64,000 nucleotides of DNA, taken from NCBI GenBank assembly GCA_016794985.1, contig JAEUIQ010000079.1:43460-107459 (forward strand). Direction: 5' to 3'. Under the pieces are notes generated by a model that saw only the letters and a list, made by a program, of their open reading frames with translations, did not search any database and was not told the DNA's origin. This document shows, in pieces, positions 1 to 9,007 of this stretch (the stretch's first letter is position 1; every line of letters starts with the position of its first letter). The position numbers and the translations under genes were made by a program. Source of the stretch: Planctomycetaceae bacterium. GTDB taxonomy: Bacteria; Planctomycetota; Planctomycetia; Pirellulales; Pirellulaceae.

Positions 1-1
1 G

Positions 2-154
2 CCAGTTCCGGAAGGCGTGAAGAGCGGACTGACCGCTTTGAAGGAACAACTGACCAAATTGTTGGAGTACTTGGGAGGCAATGTCGAAGCAGCCCAATTG
101 CAGGAGTATTTGAAGACGATCAAAGAAATTGTCGGCTCGCAACTGGGTTCCTAG
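2..154 (+). CDS. C-terminal end of an unknown protein (partial)
   Basis: An open frame enters from the left edge and stops at a TAG at 152-154, giving about 50 residues. The end is leucine- and lysine-rich and amphipathic (it reads LKEQLTKLLEYLGGN and then QEYLKTIKEIVGS), so it is probably helical. A strong intrinsic terminator follows 32 bases after the stop, which supports this being the true end of a transcribed gene. The protein family cannot be told from this fragment. Confidence 0.6.
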   Translation, partial: PVPEGVKSGLTALKEQLTKLLEYLGGNVEAAQLQEYLKTIKEIVGSQLGS

Positions 155-185
155 TATCCGTTGGCCAAGTCGCTCTTGCGACCTC

Positions 186-224
186 AACCTCACTTCAACA
201 ACTGGATTGGAGTGAGGTTTTTTT
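186..224 (+). terminator. Rho-independent terminator after the left-edge gene
   Basis: A perfect 9-bp stem (arms 186-194 and 211-219) with a 16-base loop is followed directly by a T tract at 218-224. It sits just past the TAG at 152-154, so it should end the transcript of the partial gene at the left edge. Confidence 0.8.
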
Positions 225-246
225 ATGGACATTACCCACGCTGGTA

Positions 247-308
247 TCGGCCAATTATTCGTGTCGGCCAATCATTCGTGTCGGCCAATCATTGGTATCA
301 GCCAATAG
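247..308. repeat. 17-bp tandem repeat, about 3.6 copies
   Basis: Copies begin at 247, 264, 281 and 298 (the last is partial), each opening with TCGGCCAAT or a close variant. The repeat lies between two facing terminators and covers no credible gene. The copies differ at a few positions, so this is an imperfect array. Confidence 0.75.
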
Positions 309-444
309 GTAGAACGTGTTCTCAAAGTTCGCTTTAGGGCCCAACCGAAGGCGAGGTTGAACCGGACCAAAGAAATTCGTCCCAACGGGGCTCAGCGATT
401 GCGTGGCGTAATCACTTGATGAAACGCACAGGGTGCCCGTTAGA

Positions 445-484
445 AAAGCAAAATGGGCGACAATGCTTGAACATCGTCGCCCAT
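445..484 (-). terminator. Terminator of the PEP-CTERM gene
   Basis: Arms 453-465 and 472-484 form a 13-bp stem (one pair is G-U on the transcribed strand) with a 6-base loop. On the minus strand the stem is followed by a T-rich run (TTTGCTTTT). It lies about 30 bases beyond the stop codon at 517. Confidence 0.75.
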
Positions 485-516
485 CTAGAATGATCAAATT
501 CAGCGTCAAGGCCGTC

Positions 517-2508
517 TTAAGCGCGTCGTCGTCGAACGAACCCGATGCCTACAGCGCCTGCAACCAACAATAAGGCGGTTGGTTCTGGTACGGCGGTCAG
601 CGTAACAAACTGTGCCCCAGAACCACCGTTCAAACCAGCCGATGCATCAGCATAGTTGATCGTCCATTGCGCGAAGGAACCCATGTTGGCAAAGGTACCA
701 ACCAACGCGCCGGTGTAACCAAACAGGGTAAACTTTTGTCCGCCTTGGATGGTGCCAAGCTCTACGAGGTTCAAATTAGAACCCGTTAGATCAATGTTAC
801 CAACCACGTTGACCAAATCGGCGTTGGAAGTTCCCGACTGAACTTCCCACTCATAGGTGCCGCCCAAGGTCAAGTTGCCGTTGACGGTTAGCGTGCCGAT
901 GCTGTTACCAGGAGCCAATGTTGCATTGGAACCCAGCACAACATTCGCACCAATCGAGCCGGTGCCCATCAGCTTGCTAGTGTCGTTGATCGAATAGTTT
1001 CCACCACCGGTGTGAGTTCCATCGATGATCAAGGCGCCGCCGTTGCTCACCGAGGTCGTTCCGCTGTGAGTATTGCTTGCCCCGGTCAGCCGCAAAGAAC
1101 CGCCAGTGACAGCGATCGAAGCAGAACCAGAAAAGTTACCAGCGATCGTCATTGCGCCCGCGCCGGACTTCGTAAAGGCGCCATTTCGAGTGCCACCGAC
1201 CGAAGTAAAGTTCAAATTCGCGTTGGCATTCACAATATCAACCGTGGCAGCCCCAGAATTCATGTTCAAGTCGCGAGCGGTCGATTCAGCTCCGCTACCT
1301 TCGTAACGGAACGTCGAACCATTTTGCACCGTCAACGCTCCGGTTCCGATTCCCGAGAGAGCATTTACCCGCAAAGTGCCACCCGAAATGACCGTTCCAC
1401 CCGAGTAAGTATTGGTATTGGTCAACAACCAAGTGCCGGCTTCACGTTTGTTCAAAGTGCCGGTGCCAGCAAACAAAGATGCCAAGGTGTTGCTTCCCGT
1501 TCCTGAACCTTCGAGGTAGAGGGAACGATTGGTTTGATCGAACGTGCCGTTGACTGTCAGCGAGCCACCAACCGAGTTCGAAGCAATGCGAATTCCGATC
1601 GAACTGTCGCTTTGAATCGTCTTGCTCAACACCTGATTGGTCGTACCGTTGTATTCCAATCGACCACCCGAACCGGCGGTACCCCCGGTGTTACGGAAGC
1701 GAATTTGACTCGCAACTCCGAGATTTCCCACGGTATTGAACTGCAAAGTCCCGTTACTACCAGAACCTCCAAAAACGATGTTTCCAGTGTCAGTGGAACT
1801 TCCCGCGGTCCCGCCCAACGTACCAGTAACCTGCAGGATGCCCAAATTAACGCTCGTGCTCCCACTGTAACTGCTATTCCCGGCCAGAACCGTCAAAGCC
1901 GAATTGTCCTTCAGAAGCGAACCGGTACCACTAATTGCGCCGTTGATCGAGGCGGTCCCGGCCGATTGCCGAAATGTGATCGTCGAATTGTCCAGTGTTA
2001 CCGTGCCATTGATCGTGTAATTACGTGCAGCAAACCAAGTTTGATTCCCGTCGACGATCAGATTGGAATTGATAACAAGATTTCCACCGACCGAGCCATT
2101 CAAGACGAGACCGCTGTTACCACTTCCCCCAGGAATTGCGAAATCGCCGTTTCCGATCAACGTGATCGTTGGACCGTTGATCGTGACACCGTAGTTTGGA
2201 GTGCCAGTGTTGTTATCGACTCGAATAGCGCCCGTTTGAATGGCTCCGCCGGTGTTCAAAACCCGATCCGCCCCCATTCCACTCCCAAACCACCACGTGT
2301 CTCCACCCGCTGCAAATGGCGGATTACCACCCGTGCCGTCCGGGAAAATCGTCCAACTCGTTGCATTAATCAAGTTGTCGTTGTTTGCTGCTTTGTAGAT
2401 TTGACCGGAAACCGAGCTGGTCATTGCCAAACAGCCAAGTAACGGAACTGAGAACAAAAACGCTAAGCGACGTTGAAACCTGCCGCATTTGATCGTTGCA
2501 ATTTGCAT
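517..2508 (-). CDS. PEP-CTERM protein with autotransporter-type beta-strand repeats
   Basis: A secreted protein of 663 residues. I chose the ATG at 2508 because GAGG lies 8 bases upstream; the upstream in-frame codon at 2550 is a TTG without support. The N-terminus has arginines and then a hydrophobic signal segment ending near SVSG. The body is Gly/Asn/Thr/Ser-rich, with repeats of the passenger-associated type (for example NTYSGGTVISGGTLRV and SSYSGSTSVNLGILQV), which predict a right-handed beta-helix. The C-terminus is a textbook PEP-CTERM signal: VPEPT, a hydrophobic helix, then RRRR. In that family the tail is expected to be processed by an exosortase at the membrane. No outer-membrane barrel is present despite the repeat name. 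The ligand or surface role is unknown. Confidence 0.85.
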   Translation of the reverse strand: MQIATIKCGRFQRRLAFLFSVPLLGCLAMTSSVSGQIYKAANNDNLINATSWTIFPDGTGGNPPFAAGGDTWWFGSGMGADRVLNTGGAIQTGAIRVDNNTGTPNYGVTINGPTITLIGNGDFAIPGGSGNSGLVLNGSVGGNLVINSNLIVDGNQTWFAARNYTINGTVTLDNSTITFRQSAGTASINGAISGTGSLLKDNSALTVLAGNSSYSGSTSVNLGILQVTGTLGGTAGSSTDTGNIVFGGSGSNGTLQFNTVGNLGVASQIRFRNTGGTAGSGGRLEYNGTTNQVLSKTIQSDSSIGIRIASNSVGGSLTVNGTFDQTNRSLYLEGSGTGSNTLASLFAGTGTLNKREAGTWLLTNTNTYSGGTVISGGTLRVNALSGIGTGALTVQNGSTFRYEGSGAESTARDLNMNSGAATVDIVNANANLNFTSVGGTRNGAFTKSGAGAMTIAGNFSGSASIAVTGGSLRLTGASNTHSGTTSVSNGGALIIDGTHTGGGNYSINDTSKLMGTGSIGANVVLGSNATLAPGNSIGTLTVNGNLTLGGTYEWEVQSGTSNADLVNVVGNIDLTGSNLNLVELGTIQGGQKFTLFGYTGALVGTFANMGSFAQWTINYADASAGLNGGSGAQFVTLTAVPEPTALLLVAGAVGIGFVRRRRA

Positions 2509-2705
2509 TCGACCAGCCTCGCAAGAAGTAAAGGAAATTAGCCTACCCAAGCGCCGAATTTGGCGCGACTATGGCCCAGCCTGCTTGGTCAATTCATTCC
2601 TGTCAACCCGCAAAACCAACTTAGGTTGCCGAATTGTCCATAATGTTGCTTGGCGTTGCCATCTGCCAATATCGAGACCTTATGCCCGGTCCAGAAACCG
2701 CCGCA

Positions 2706-2728
2706 GGCCCCCTCCTTTAGTGGGGGCC
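2706..2728. other. GC-rich hairpin between two minus-strand genes
   Basis: Arms 2706-2712 and 2722-2728 (GGCCCCC/GGGGGCC) enclose a 9-base loop. It lies just past the stop of the 119-residue gene at 2762. No T tract follows on either strand, so a canonical terminator is not supported; it could be a weak terminator or an mRNA 3' end stabiliser. Confidence 0.35.
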
Positions 2729-2761
2729 CCACGGGTACATACCAGGAACGGTGCCTTCAAC

Positions 2762-3121
2762 TTAGCGAATGTCGAGTGCTACCATTCGATTCGCGGATAC
2801 GGGCTCCTCGCTGAGGAGGGACTCCAAACGCGCCATCGCGATGATCAGTTGGTTCCATTCGGCCAAAGCATCCGCAGTATCGAACCGCCCGGCTTCTTCA
2901 CGGCCGAAGCCAACTTCACTGACCCTAATTTCGTCCCCCAACTTCATCAGCCCGTCGGCGAAGCCGTGTTCCGGGATTTCGTTGTCGTTCAACCAATCGA
3001 CCTCTTCGACAGGAACAACGTCCTCCATGACCAAGTGCATGGCCCACAAAGCTGCACTGTACGCATCATTCGCTGAAACAATTTGCGATACTAAACCCGA
3101 TTGAACATAAAACTTGGCCAT
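2762..3121 (-). CDS. Hypothetical acidic protein
   Basis: 119 residues, ATG start at 3121 with GGAAGG 9 bases upstream. The protein opens with MAKFYVQSG, has no signal peptide or membrane segment, and contains several acidic stretches (EDVVPVEEVDW). No catalytic motif is visible. The composition and the good ribosome binding site support a real soluble cytoplasmic gene, but I do not recognise the family. It stands alone, followed by a GC-rich hairpin. Confidence 0.7.
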   Translation of the reverse strand: MAKFYVQSGLVSQIVSANDAYSAALWAMHLVMEDVVPVEEVDWLNDNEIPEHGFADGLMKLGDEIRVSEVGFGREEAGRFDTADALAEWNQLIIAMARLESLLSEEPVSANRMVALDIR

Positions 3122-3706
3122 GATTCGATTCCTTCCATCGCTCGCTTCAACCTACATATCTAGGCTTGATGCGGGCTTTCCTCTGGTGCGTTTTCCGAAC
3201 GGGGGAGGGCCTCTCGACCGGTGAGCGACCTGATGATCTCCCTGACACCATTGAGTATCGCGGGTTGGTTGACTCAGGCGGTCACGCCAACTTCGCGTCC
3301 TCTCATGTGTTCTGAGCAGCATTCCAGCACCTCTTGTGCGAGCGTCGAATTTCGAGCGACCTTGTCCTTAAGGTCCGGCCAAAAGTCGCGGCTTCCCGTC
3401 AGCGGTCAGGCGGTGAGCGACTCCAGCCAATGCATTTACGCGAGCGATTGGGAACCGGTTCGTAAAATACGGATAAAAGTCGTAACGCTCGCTCCTTTTT
3501 TGGGGTGTCGTTGCTAGCGAAAAATCGCTACAACCGTCACGGTTCAATCGCTCGTTTGAATCCTGGGAAATTGAGCTATATCAGTCTTCCGAGTCACGTC
3601 TCGACAAACTAATCTTGAAGGTTCCGACGGAGGAGAGTGGCCGATAGCGCGCGGATTCGCGTTTATTGTTTCTGTCCGATTAATCCGGATAAATGACAGC
3701 GAATCA
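3122..3706. other. Intergenic region without a convincing gene
   Basis: 585 bases between divergently transcribed genes. A plus-strand open frame at 3221-3517 has no ribosome binding site and no protein-like composition. A 7-bp inverted pair (3440-3446 with 3486-3492) followed by T6 at 3496-3501 could be a weak terminator, but its loop is about 39 bases. The right half should hold the promoter of the SDR gene at 3707. Confidence 0.5.
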
Positions 3707-5227
3707 ATGACGAGCAAGAATCTTCAAAATCGATCCAAGCCGTACTGGTTGCTCACGGGCGTGACTGGTTTGGTGGGCCAATATCTCCTCAAAGACATGT
3801 TGAATTCCGGGATGCACGTCGCCGTTTTGGTGCGTCCTGGCAAGAAGCAGTCGGCCGAGGCCAGAATCGAAGCCATCGTGCAACGGTGGGAGTCATTACA
3901 AGGCAGTTTGCTACCCAGACCCGTAGTGTTGGTCGGCGACGTCAAGACGCCGAACTTAGGGCTAACGGCGGACCAGACCGATTGGGTCGCCGGCAATGTC
4001 GGGCATTTCTTGCACAACGCGGCCATTCTGAAGTTCTTTGGACCGTGTCACAGCGGCGAACCCTGGCAAACCAATGTCGTGGGCACTCAGCACGTTTTGG
4101 ATTTCGTACGAGTGACGGGTGTTGAGCAATTTCACTACGTGTCGACTGCCTATGTTGCCGGACGCCAGAGCAGCGTCGTGCGGGAGGACGACTTTCCCGA
4201 GAATCCTAGTTTTCGTAATGACTACGAACACAGCAAATGGGTGGCCGAAGGCATGGTGCGCGCCGCAAAGCTTCCCCATCCTCCGACAATCTACCGTCCA
4301 GTGGTCATTGCCGGAGATTCGAACAACGGCTTCACGAGTACTTATCACGGTTTGTACTTATACTTGCGAACCATGGCGCTGTTGGTCCCTCAGCAACACC
4401 GCGATGAGCACGGCAAGTTGCTGACCAAAATTCGCTTGCCAATGAGCGGGGAAGAGCAACGTAACGTCGTGCCAGTCGAATGGGTCTCGGCGGTAATCAC
4501 CCATCTGCTGAAAACGCCGTCAGCAGCCGGCAAAACTTTTCATTTGGCGCCGAAGCGAGGAATCACTCCCAACGAGTTGATCCAATACTGTTATCATTAT
4601 TTTGGCTCCACAGGAGTCGAGTTTTGTCCCGAGCTGGATGGCCAACACCCACTAGAAAACGACTTTGCCTCCAAGGTATTTGATTCCATTCGCATCTACC
4701 AAGATTACGATACTTCCGATCCGCATTTCGACACCAAAAATCTGGACAAGTATGCAGGTCATCTTGAGTGCCCCGTGTTGAACGAAGAAGTGATCAAACG
4801 CTATCTGGAATTCGGTGAGCGAGATCGGTGGGGCAAGGCCAAACCTCAATCGATCGAGTCAATGTTCGATGGTCGAGAGTGCATCGAACGTCTCTCGGAG
4901 GAGTTTGTCGATTTGCTACAACACTTGGCTCTCGAATGCCCTGATCAACCGATCCACAACGGGAAAACCTCTGGCGACCAGTCTCGAGTCCAGCAAATCG
5001 GGTTTCAATTACTGGGGCCGGGTGGCGGCCCATTTACGTTGAGCCTCACGCCGTCGGGAAATGTTCATGTTCAACCCGGGATTTCCTCGCAACCACCACT
5101 GTTGTTGCAAATGAGTGTTCGCAGCCTTCAGAAATGGCTAGCGAGTGACTACACTCAACGGCGCCAGACAACCGCTCTGTGGTTGCAGCGTCAAATCAAT
5201 GCCACCCAAGGACAGTCGACACTCTGA
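3707..5227 (+). CDS. Extended SDR / thioester-reductase-like NAD(P)-binding protein
   Basis: 506 residues, ATG start. The first 370 or so residues form an extended short-chain dehydrogenase fold of the NAD_binding_4 (male-sterility / thioester reductase) type: TGVTGLVG nucleotide loop at residues 18-24, Ser146 in YVSTAY, and the Tyr173/Lys177 pair in NDYEHSK. Such enzymes reduce fatty acyl or carrier-bound thioesters with NAD(P)H, or modify sugar nucleotides; the substrate here is unknown. The C-terminal ~130 residues are not part of the SDR core and I do not recognise them; no carrier-protein or adenylation domain is fused. It stands as a single gene. Confidence 0.75.
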   Translation: MTSKNLQNRSKPYWLLTGVTGLVGQYLLKDMLNSGMHVAVLVRPGKKQSAEARIEAIVQRWESLQGSLLPRPVVLVGDVKTPNLGLTADQTDWVAGNVGHFLHNAAILKFFGPCHSGEPWQTNVVGTQHVLDFVRVTGVEQFHYVSTAYVAGRQSSVVREDDFPENPSFRNDYEHSKWVAEGMVRAAKLPHPPTIYRPVVIAGDSNNGFTSTYHGLYLYLRTMALLVPQQHRDEHGKLLTKIRLPMSGEEQRNVVPVEWVSAVITHLLKTPSAAGKTFHLAPKRGITPNELIQYCYHYFGSTGVEFCPELDGQHPLENDFASKVFDSIRIYQDYDTSDPHFDTKNLDKYAGHLECPVLNEEVIKRYLEFGERDRWGKAKPQSIESMFDGRECIERLSEEFVDLLQHLALECPDQPIHNGKTSGDQSRVQQIGFQLLGPGGGPFTLSLTPSGNVHVQPGISSQPPLLLQMSVRSLQKWLASDYTQRRQTTALWLQRQINATQGQSTL

Positions 5228-5382
5228 AGCGGGTCACCTCGCGAAACTTCGAAACACGCGGAGTCAGAACCAGGACCAAACATGCGGCAGTTTTCTCCAG
5301 TCGATATTTCTTGAATTCACTTCATAATTGGCTTTGTGCCGAAACCCTAAGTTGAACCTTGATCGGACAAAAGGCGACACCT

Positions 5383-6234
5383 GTGTCTATTGCGGTCGTG
5401 TTCGAAGACAATCATGTCGTGGTCGTGGACAAGCCCGTGGGGATTGCGACGATGGGGACGGCCGCGACGGACACAAGTTTGGCGCGAGAGATTCAGTCGT
5501 ATCTCAAGCAGAAATACAACAAGCCGGGTAATGTTTATTTAGGGATCGTGAGCCGCTTGGACACGGTCACCTCAGGCTTGATCGTGTTCGCGAAAACCTC
5601 CAAGGCCGCCCATCGCTTGACCACCCAATTCCAACAACGAATGGTGGAGAAATGGTATGTCGCGGCGATACCAACTGTCCCGCAGAAAATGGGCACGCCT
5701 CCGACGGATCCGAACCCCACGTCTTGGATCGAATCGAGGCACACCGTTTGGGAAGACATCGTGTGGAAGGACGAAACCGCCCATCGGATGCGGGTCAAGC
5801 GTGCGACAAAGCGGGTGGCGTCGCTGGGCCAAACCCATTCGGGGACGGACGGCGACACGGAGCAAACTGCGAAACTTTCCTGGCGATTCTTGGGTCGCGG
5901 CAGCACCTACGATTTGGTGCTACTCCGCTTGATGACGGGACGAAAACACCAGATCAGGGTCCAGTTAGCGGATCGCGGCTTGCCGGTGTTGGGCGATCGC
6001 AAATATGGAAGTTCAGTTCCGTTCTCGGAAGGAATTGCCTTGCACTCGTGGCGGCTAGATTTTTTTCATCCGATCACCAAACAGCGCCAGGCTTATAGTC
6101 AGAATGTGCCGAATTCTTGGTCCCAGTTGGAGCCGCTGACGGTCGAAACGGACCTGCCAATCGCCACGGAGCTCAAAACCGCGAAACCGGTCCAGTTATT
6201 GGGAATGCTGGCGACCCACCTCCAAAGGCGATGA
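5383..6234 (+). CDS. RluA-family RNA pseudouridine synthase
   Basis: About 283 residues from the GTG at 5383, chosen because AAGG lies 8 bases upstream; a TTG at 5359 in the same frame is possible. The pseudouridine synthase core is clear: VVVDKPVGI near the start, the catalytic Asp in SRLDTVTSGL, and the RKHQIRVQLA motif near the end. The usual His of HRLD is Ser here, but the Asp is kept. There is no N-terminal S4 domain, so it resembles the short RluA/TruC types. The target uridine in rRNA or tRNA cannot be told from sequence alone. Confidence 0.85.
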   Translation: MSIAVVFEDNHVVVVDKPVGIATMGTAATDTSLAREIQSYLKQKYNKPGNVYLGIVSRLDTVTSGLIVFAKTSKAAHRLTTQFQQRMVEKWYVAAIPTVPQKMGTPPTDPNPTSWIESRHTVWEDIVWKDETAHRMRVKRATKRVASLGQTHSGTDGDTEQTAKLSWRFLGRGSTYDLVLLRLMTGRKHQIRVQLADRGLPVLGDRKYGSSVPFSEGIALHSWRLDFFHPITKQRQAYSQNVPNSWSQLEPLTVETDLPIATELKTAKPVQLLGMLATHLQRR

Positions 6235-6403
6235 TTATCCGGAGTATGCCGATTGCACGCGAACTGCATCCACGGGTTCTCCCTGGGCCCCCTTTGTTTT
6301 GTCGATTTTCTGATTCGGAACTAGGCAAATCGATCGGGCGTGGAATAATGGAGAAGCCGTCGGAAGCCAAGCGTCACGCGATCGATCCATTTGGTAGAGT
6401 TTT

Positions 6404-7786
6404 GTGCCTCAGCAAATGCAGCAATTTTTTGAAGCCGCGCTTCGCAGTCGCTTGGTCAATGAAGGCCAATTGCGCCAGGCGATTGGCCGTCTCCGCGAGG
6501 CTCATGCTGGGCAAAAAGTTCGTGACCCCGAAGGAAAGTTAGTTGCCGCTGAGCTGGTTCGCATGAAGGTGCTTACCGCCTACCAAGCCGACCAATTGTT
6601 GGCGGGCCGCACCAAGCTTTCGTTGGGCCAATACATTATTAGCGATTGGATCGGCCAAGGTGGGATGGGCCAAGTCTTTAAGGCCGTTCACGAAATGCTG
6701 GGTCAGGAACGGGCGGTTAAGGTGCTCCCATTGTCCAAGAGCACTCCTGAAGCCATTGAGAGTTTCCGGCGCGAGATTCGTACTCAGGCCAAATTGGACC
6801 ATCCCAACTTGGTTCGGGCCTATGACGCGGGTATGGATGGCAACGTTCATTACATGGTGGTTGAATACGTGCCGGGAACGGATCTGCGACGCTTGGTGCG
6901 TGCAGAACGAGCCTTGAGCGTCCAACGCGCTGCCAACATCATCATGCAAGCAGCACTGGGACTGGCACATGCCCACGATCGCGGCCTCATTCATCGCGAC
7001 GTAAAACCTGGAAACATCTTGGTCACTACCGATGGTGTTGCCAAGTTATCCGACTTGGGTCTGGCGGCGTTTCTGAACGACTCCAGCGACCCGCGAGCTG
7101 GAAAAATCGTGGGGACCGCCGACTACTTGTCGCCGGAACAAATTCAAACCCCGACGGAAGTCACACAACTGACGGACATCTATTCGTTGGGCTGCACGCT
7201 TTACTACGCAATTTCCGGCAAAGTCCCGTTTCCCGGTGGAAACGCCAAAAGTAAGGCGCGCCGACATCTGAGCGAGACGCCTTGGCACCCGCGCCGGTTC
7301 AACCCCGACGTCAGCGATGAATTTGTCGACCTCATTGGCGACATGATGGAAAAGGATCCGGCGAATCGAATTCAAACTGCAACCGAAGTCGCGTCCCGGT
7401 TGGCACCTTGGGCAAGTGAGAATAGCCCCCTGCGGCAAGACCAGATGATCCGTTCCCGTTGGATGCCGGAGCCGCCGCCGAACGAAGATAGCCAAGAGTT
7501 CTCGGATGAACCGAGTCAACAACGTAGCGAAGCCGCAGACATGAGCGCCGAGTCCAGCTCAAGTTTGGGTGCCCAGCCTTCCGAGACCACGTTTAGTGGC
7601 TGGGGCCGTGACGATACGAACGTCGAGTCACCTCCGCCTCCGCCAAGCGGCCTTTCGCCGCGCGAAATGCAACGGGGACCAGGAGTTTCGGCGATTGTCT
7701 TTTGGACGGTGTTGCCAATCGCCATCACTATTAGTCTGTTTATTGGCGCATTCTTAGGCTTCGTCTTGGCCAAGTTGGGGTCTTAA
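6404..7786 (+). CDS. Membrane-anchored Ser/Thr protein kinase
   Basis: 460 residues; GTG at 6404, or ATG at 6416. Residues 1-75 form the helical extension often seen before planctomycete kinases (ending LTAYQADQLLAGR). The Hanks-type domain spans about 78-345: glycine loop GQGGMG (84-89), Lys106, HRDVKPGN (197-204, catalytic Asp199), and DLG in place of DFG (217-219). A Pro/Ser/Glu-rich linker leads to one C-terminal membrane helix (about 430-455), so the kinase faces the cytoplasm with almost nothing outside. No PASTA or other sensor domain is present. Its stop overlaps the stop of the convergent tsaB by 4 bases. Confidence 0.92.
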   Translation: MPQQMQQFFEAALRSRLVNEGQLRQAIGRLREAHAGQKVRDPEGKLVAAELVRMKVLTAYQADQLLAGRTKLSLGQYIISDWIGQGGMGQVFKAVHEMLGQERAVKVLPLSKSTPEAIESFRREIRTQAKLDHPNLVRAYDAGMDGNVHYMVVEYVPGTDLRRLVRAERALSVQRAANIIMQAALGLAHAHDRGLIHRDVKPGNILVTTDGVAKLSDLGLAAFLNDSSDPRAGKIVGTADYLSPEQIQTPTEVTQLTDIYSLGCTLYYAISGKVPFPGGNAKSKARRHLSETPWHPRRFNPDVSDEFVDLIGDMMEKDPANRIQTATEVASRLAPWASENSPLRQDQMIRSRWMPEPPPNEDSQEFSDEPSQQRSEAADMSAESSSSLGAQPSETTFSGWGRDDTNVESPPPPPSGLSPREMQRGPGVSAIVFWTVLPIAITISLFIGAFLGFVLAKLGS

Positions 7787-8805
7787 CGCGTTGCTTCCTC
7801 GGCAGCACTGACGCGATAGTAAGTCGGTTGCACGAGCATGGGATTCCATAATTCAAGGGGCGTCGTCGCCAGCGTCTGCCAAGCCAGCTGCGACATCGCG
7901 GCGACACGCTGGTCGGGCGTTGGGTTCGGCAAATGGACCGCCGAGTCCTTCATCGCCGCCAAGTCCGCCCCCAAATCGCCAACGATCAGCATCGGAGTCG
8001 AGTTATGGCCCTGATTCAGCTGGGCTCGCAAGTCGCCGATGGAGTTCATTTGCGTCGTACTGATGGTTTGCCAAAAGACCGAGTCCGCTCGTTCGGGAAC
8101 CGCCGTTTCGCTGGCCTCCGGTTGGGAACAGGCCCAAGTGGACAATGACCGCTCCGAGTCTGGACTATGGAACAAGCCTTGCTTTTGACTACTGAGGTAG
8201 GCTGCGATTCGGTCGTTGAGTACTTCATTTGGAGGGCTCGAAACACGTTCGCCCTTGAATAGCACGGCCTTATGATAGTACAGACCGCGGTAGGCCACTT
8301 TGGTCGCCCATGCCAACTTGGGCTGGACGGGTTGATTGTCGTCATGAATTGTTTGCGAATTGGAGCAGCTTTCGGCTGAAAAGCCCGAAGATTGCTGGTG
8401 CAAACAAGTCGTGCGACTGGCCGCCAAGAGCACATCCAACGAATTGATCCCCAACAGCGGCAGCCGGTGGGAATAGGCCAATGTCTTTGCCACGGTCAGA
8501 CCAATTCGTAGGCTGGTAAATGACCCTGGGCCATAGGTCACGGCCACGACTCGAGTATCGCCGAATCCTAGCGGCTTTCGCGCGTTTTGCTTCTGAAGCT
8601 CCGGGATATGTGGGGCGATGATCTGCTCATAGCGAAGCGCAGCGGTTTGGTAGAGCGAACGAATCGTTGGAACCAGACTGATCGCAGAGCGGACCTCCGC
8701 CGGCGTTTCCGCCATCGCCACGACTTGATCCCCCCAAACGAGTCCCACAACGGTTCTTGGGTCGCAACAATCGATCGACAGCAGTAACGGTGGGAACAGA
8801 CTCAT
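7783..8805 (-). CDS. tsaB: tRNA threonylcarbamoyladenosine biosynthesis protein TsaB
   Basis: 340 residues, ATG start. TsaB (YeaZ) is the inactive ASKHA-fold partner that, with TsaD and TsaE, makes t6A37 in ANN-decoding tRNAs. The diagnostic segment YGPGSFTSLRIGL is at residues 91-103, and the N-terminal LLLSIDC strand fits the ASKHA phosphate-1 region. At 340 residues it is longer than the usual ~230; the extra length is in the middle and C-terminal half and is not recognised. tsaD and tsaE are not in this window. Confidence 0.88.
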   Translation of the reverse strand: MSLFPPLLLSIDCCDPRTVVGLVWGDQVVAMAETPAEVRSAISLVPTIRSLYQTAALRYEQIIAPHIPELQKQNARKPLGFGDTRVVAVTYGPGSFTSLRIGLTVAKTLAYSHRLPLLGINSLDVLLAASRTTCLHQQSSGFSAESCSNSQTIHDDNQPVQPKLAWATKVAYRGLYYHKAVLFKGERVSSPPNEVLNDRIAAYLSSQKQGLFHSPDSERSLSTWACSQPEASETAVPERADSVFWQTISTTQMNSIGDLRAQLNQGHNSTPMLIVGDLGADLAAMKDSAVHLPNPTPDQRVAAMSQLAWQTLATTPLELWNPMLVQPTYYRVSAAEEATR

Positions 8806-9007
8806 GGGCTGGATTGGTCATAACTTAGAGACAGCGTTTGTTCGAAATGTACTGGGGAGCCGGTCGATTGTGGCCTGACCGGCGAGATAGTTCAATAGAT
8901 TGTCAGTGCCTTGGATTGCAAGGAGTTGGACAAAACGTAAACTAGCGACTGGGTATGAAGTATGGTAAGTCGATGATTTACTGCTGGTCAAACGGGAATC
9001 GGGCCAA

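Noticed and set aside
1534..2442. Long plus-strand open frame opposite the PEP-CTERM gene
   Set aside because: It is a shadow of the repeat-rich minus-strand gene: composition is Arg/Thr/Ser-heavy without domains, and it has no ribosome binding site.
3221..3517. 98-residue plus-strand frame in the gap before the SDR gene
   Set aside because: No ribosome binding site, and Ser/Leu/Arg-rich composition like random reading of this DNA.
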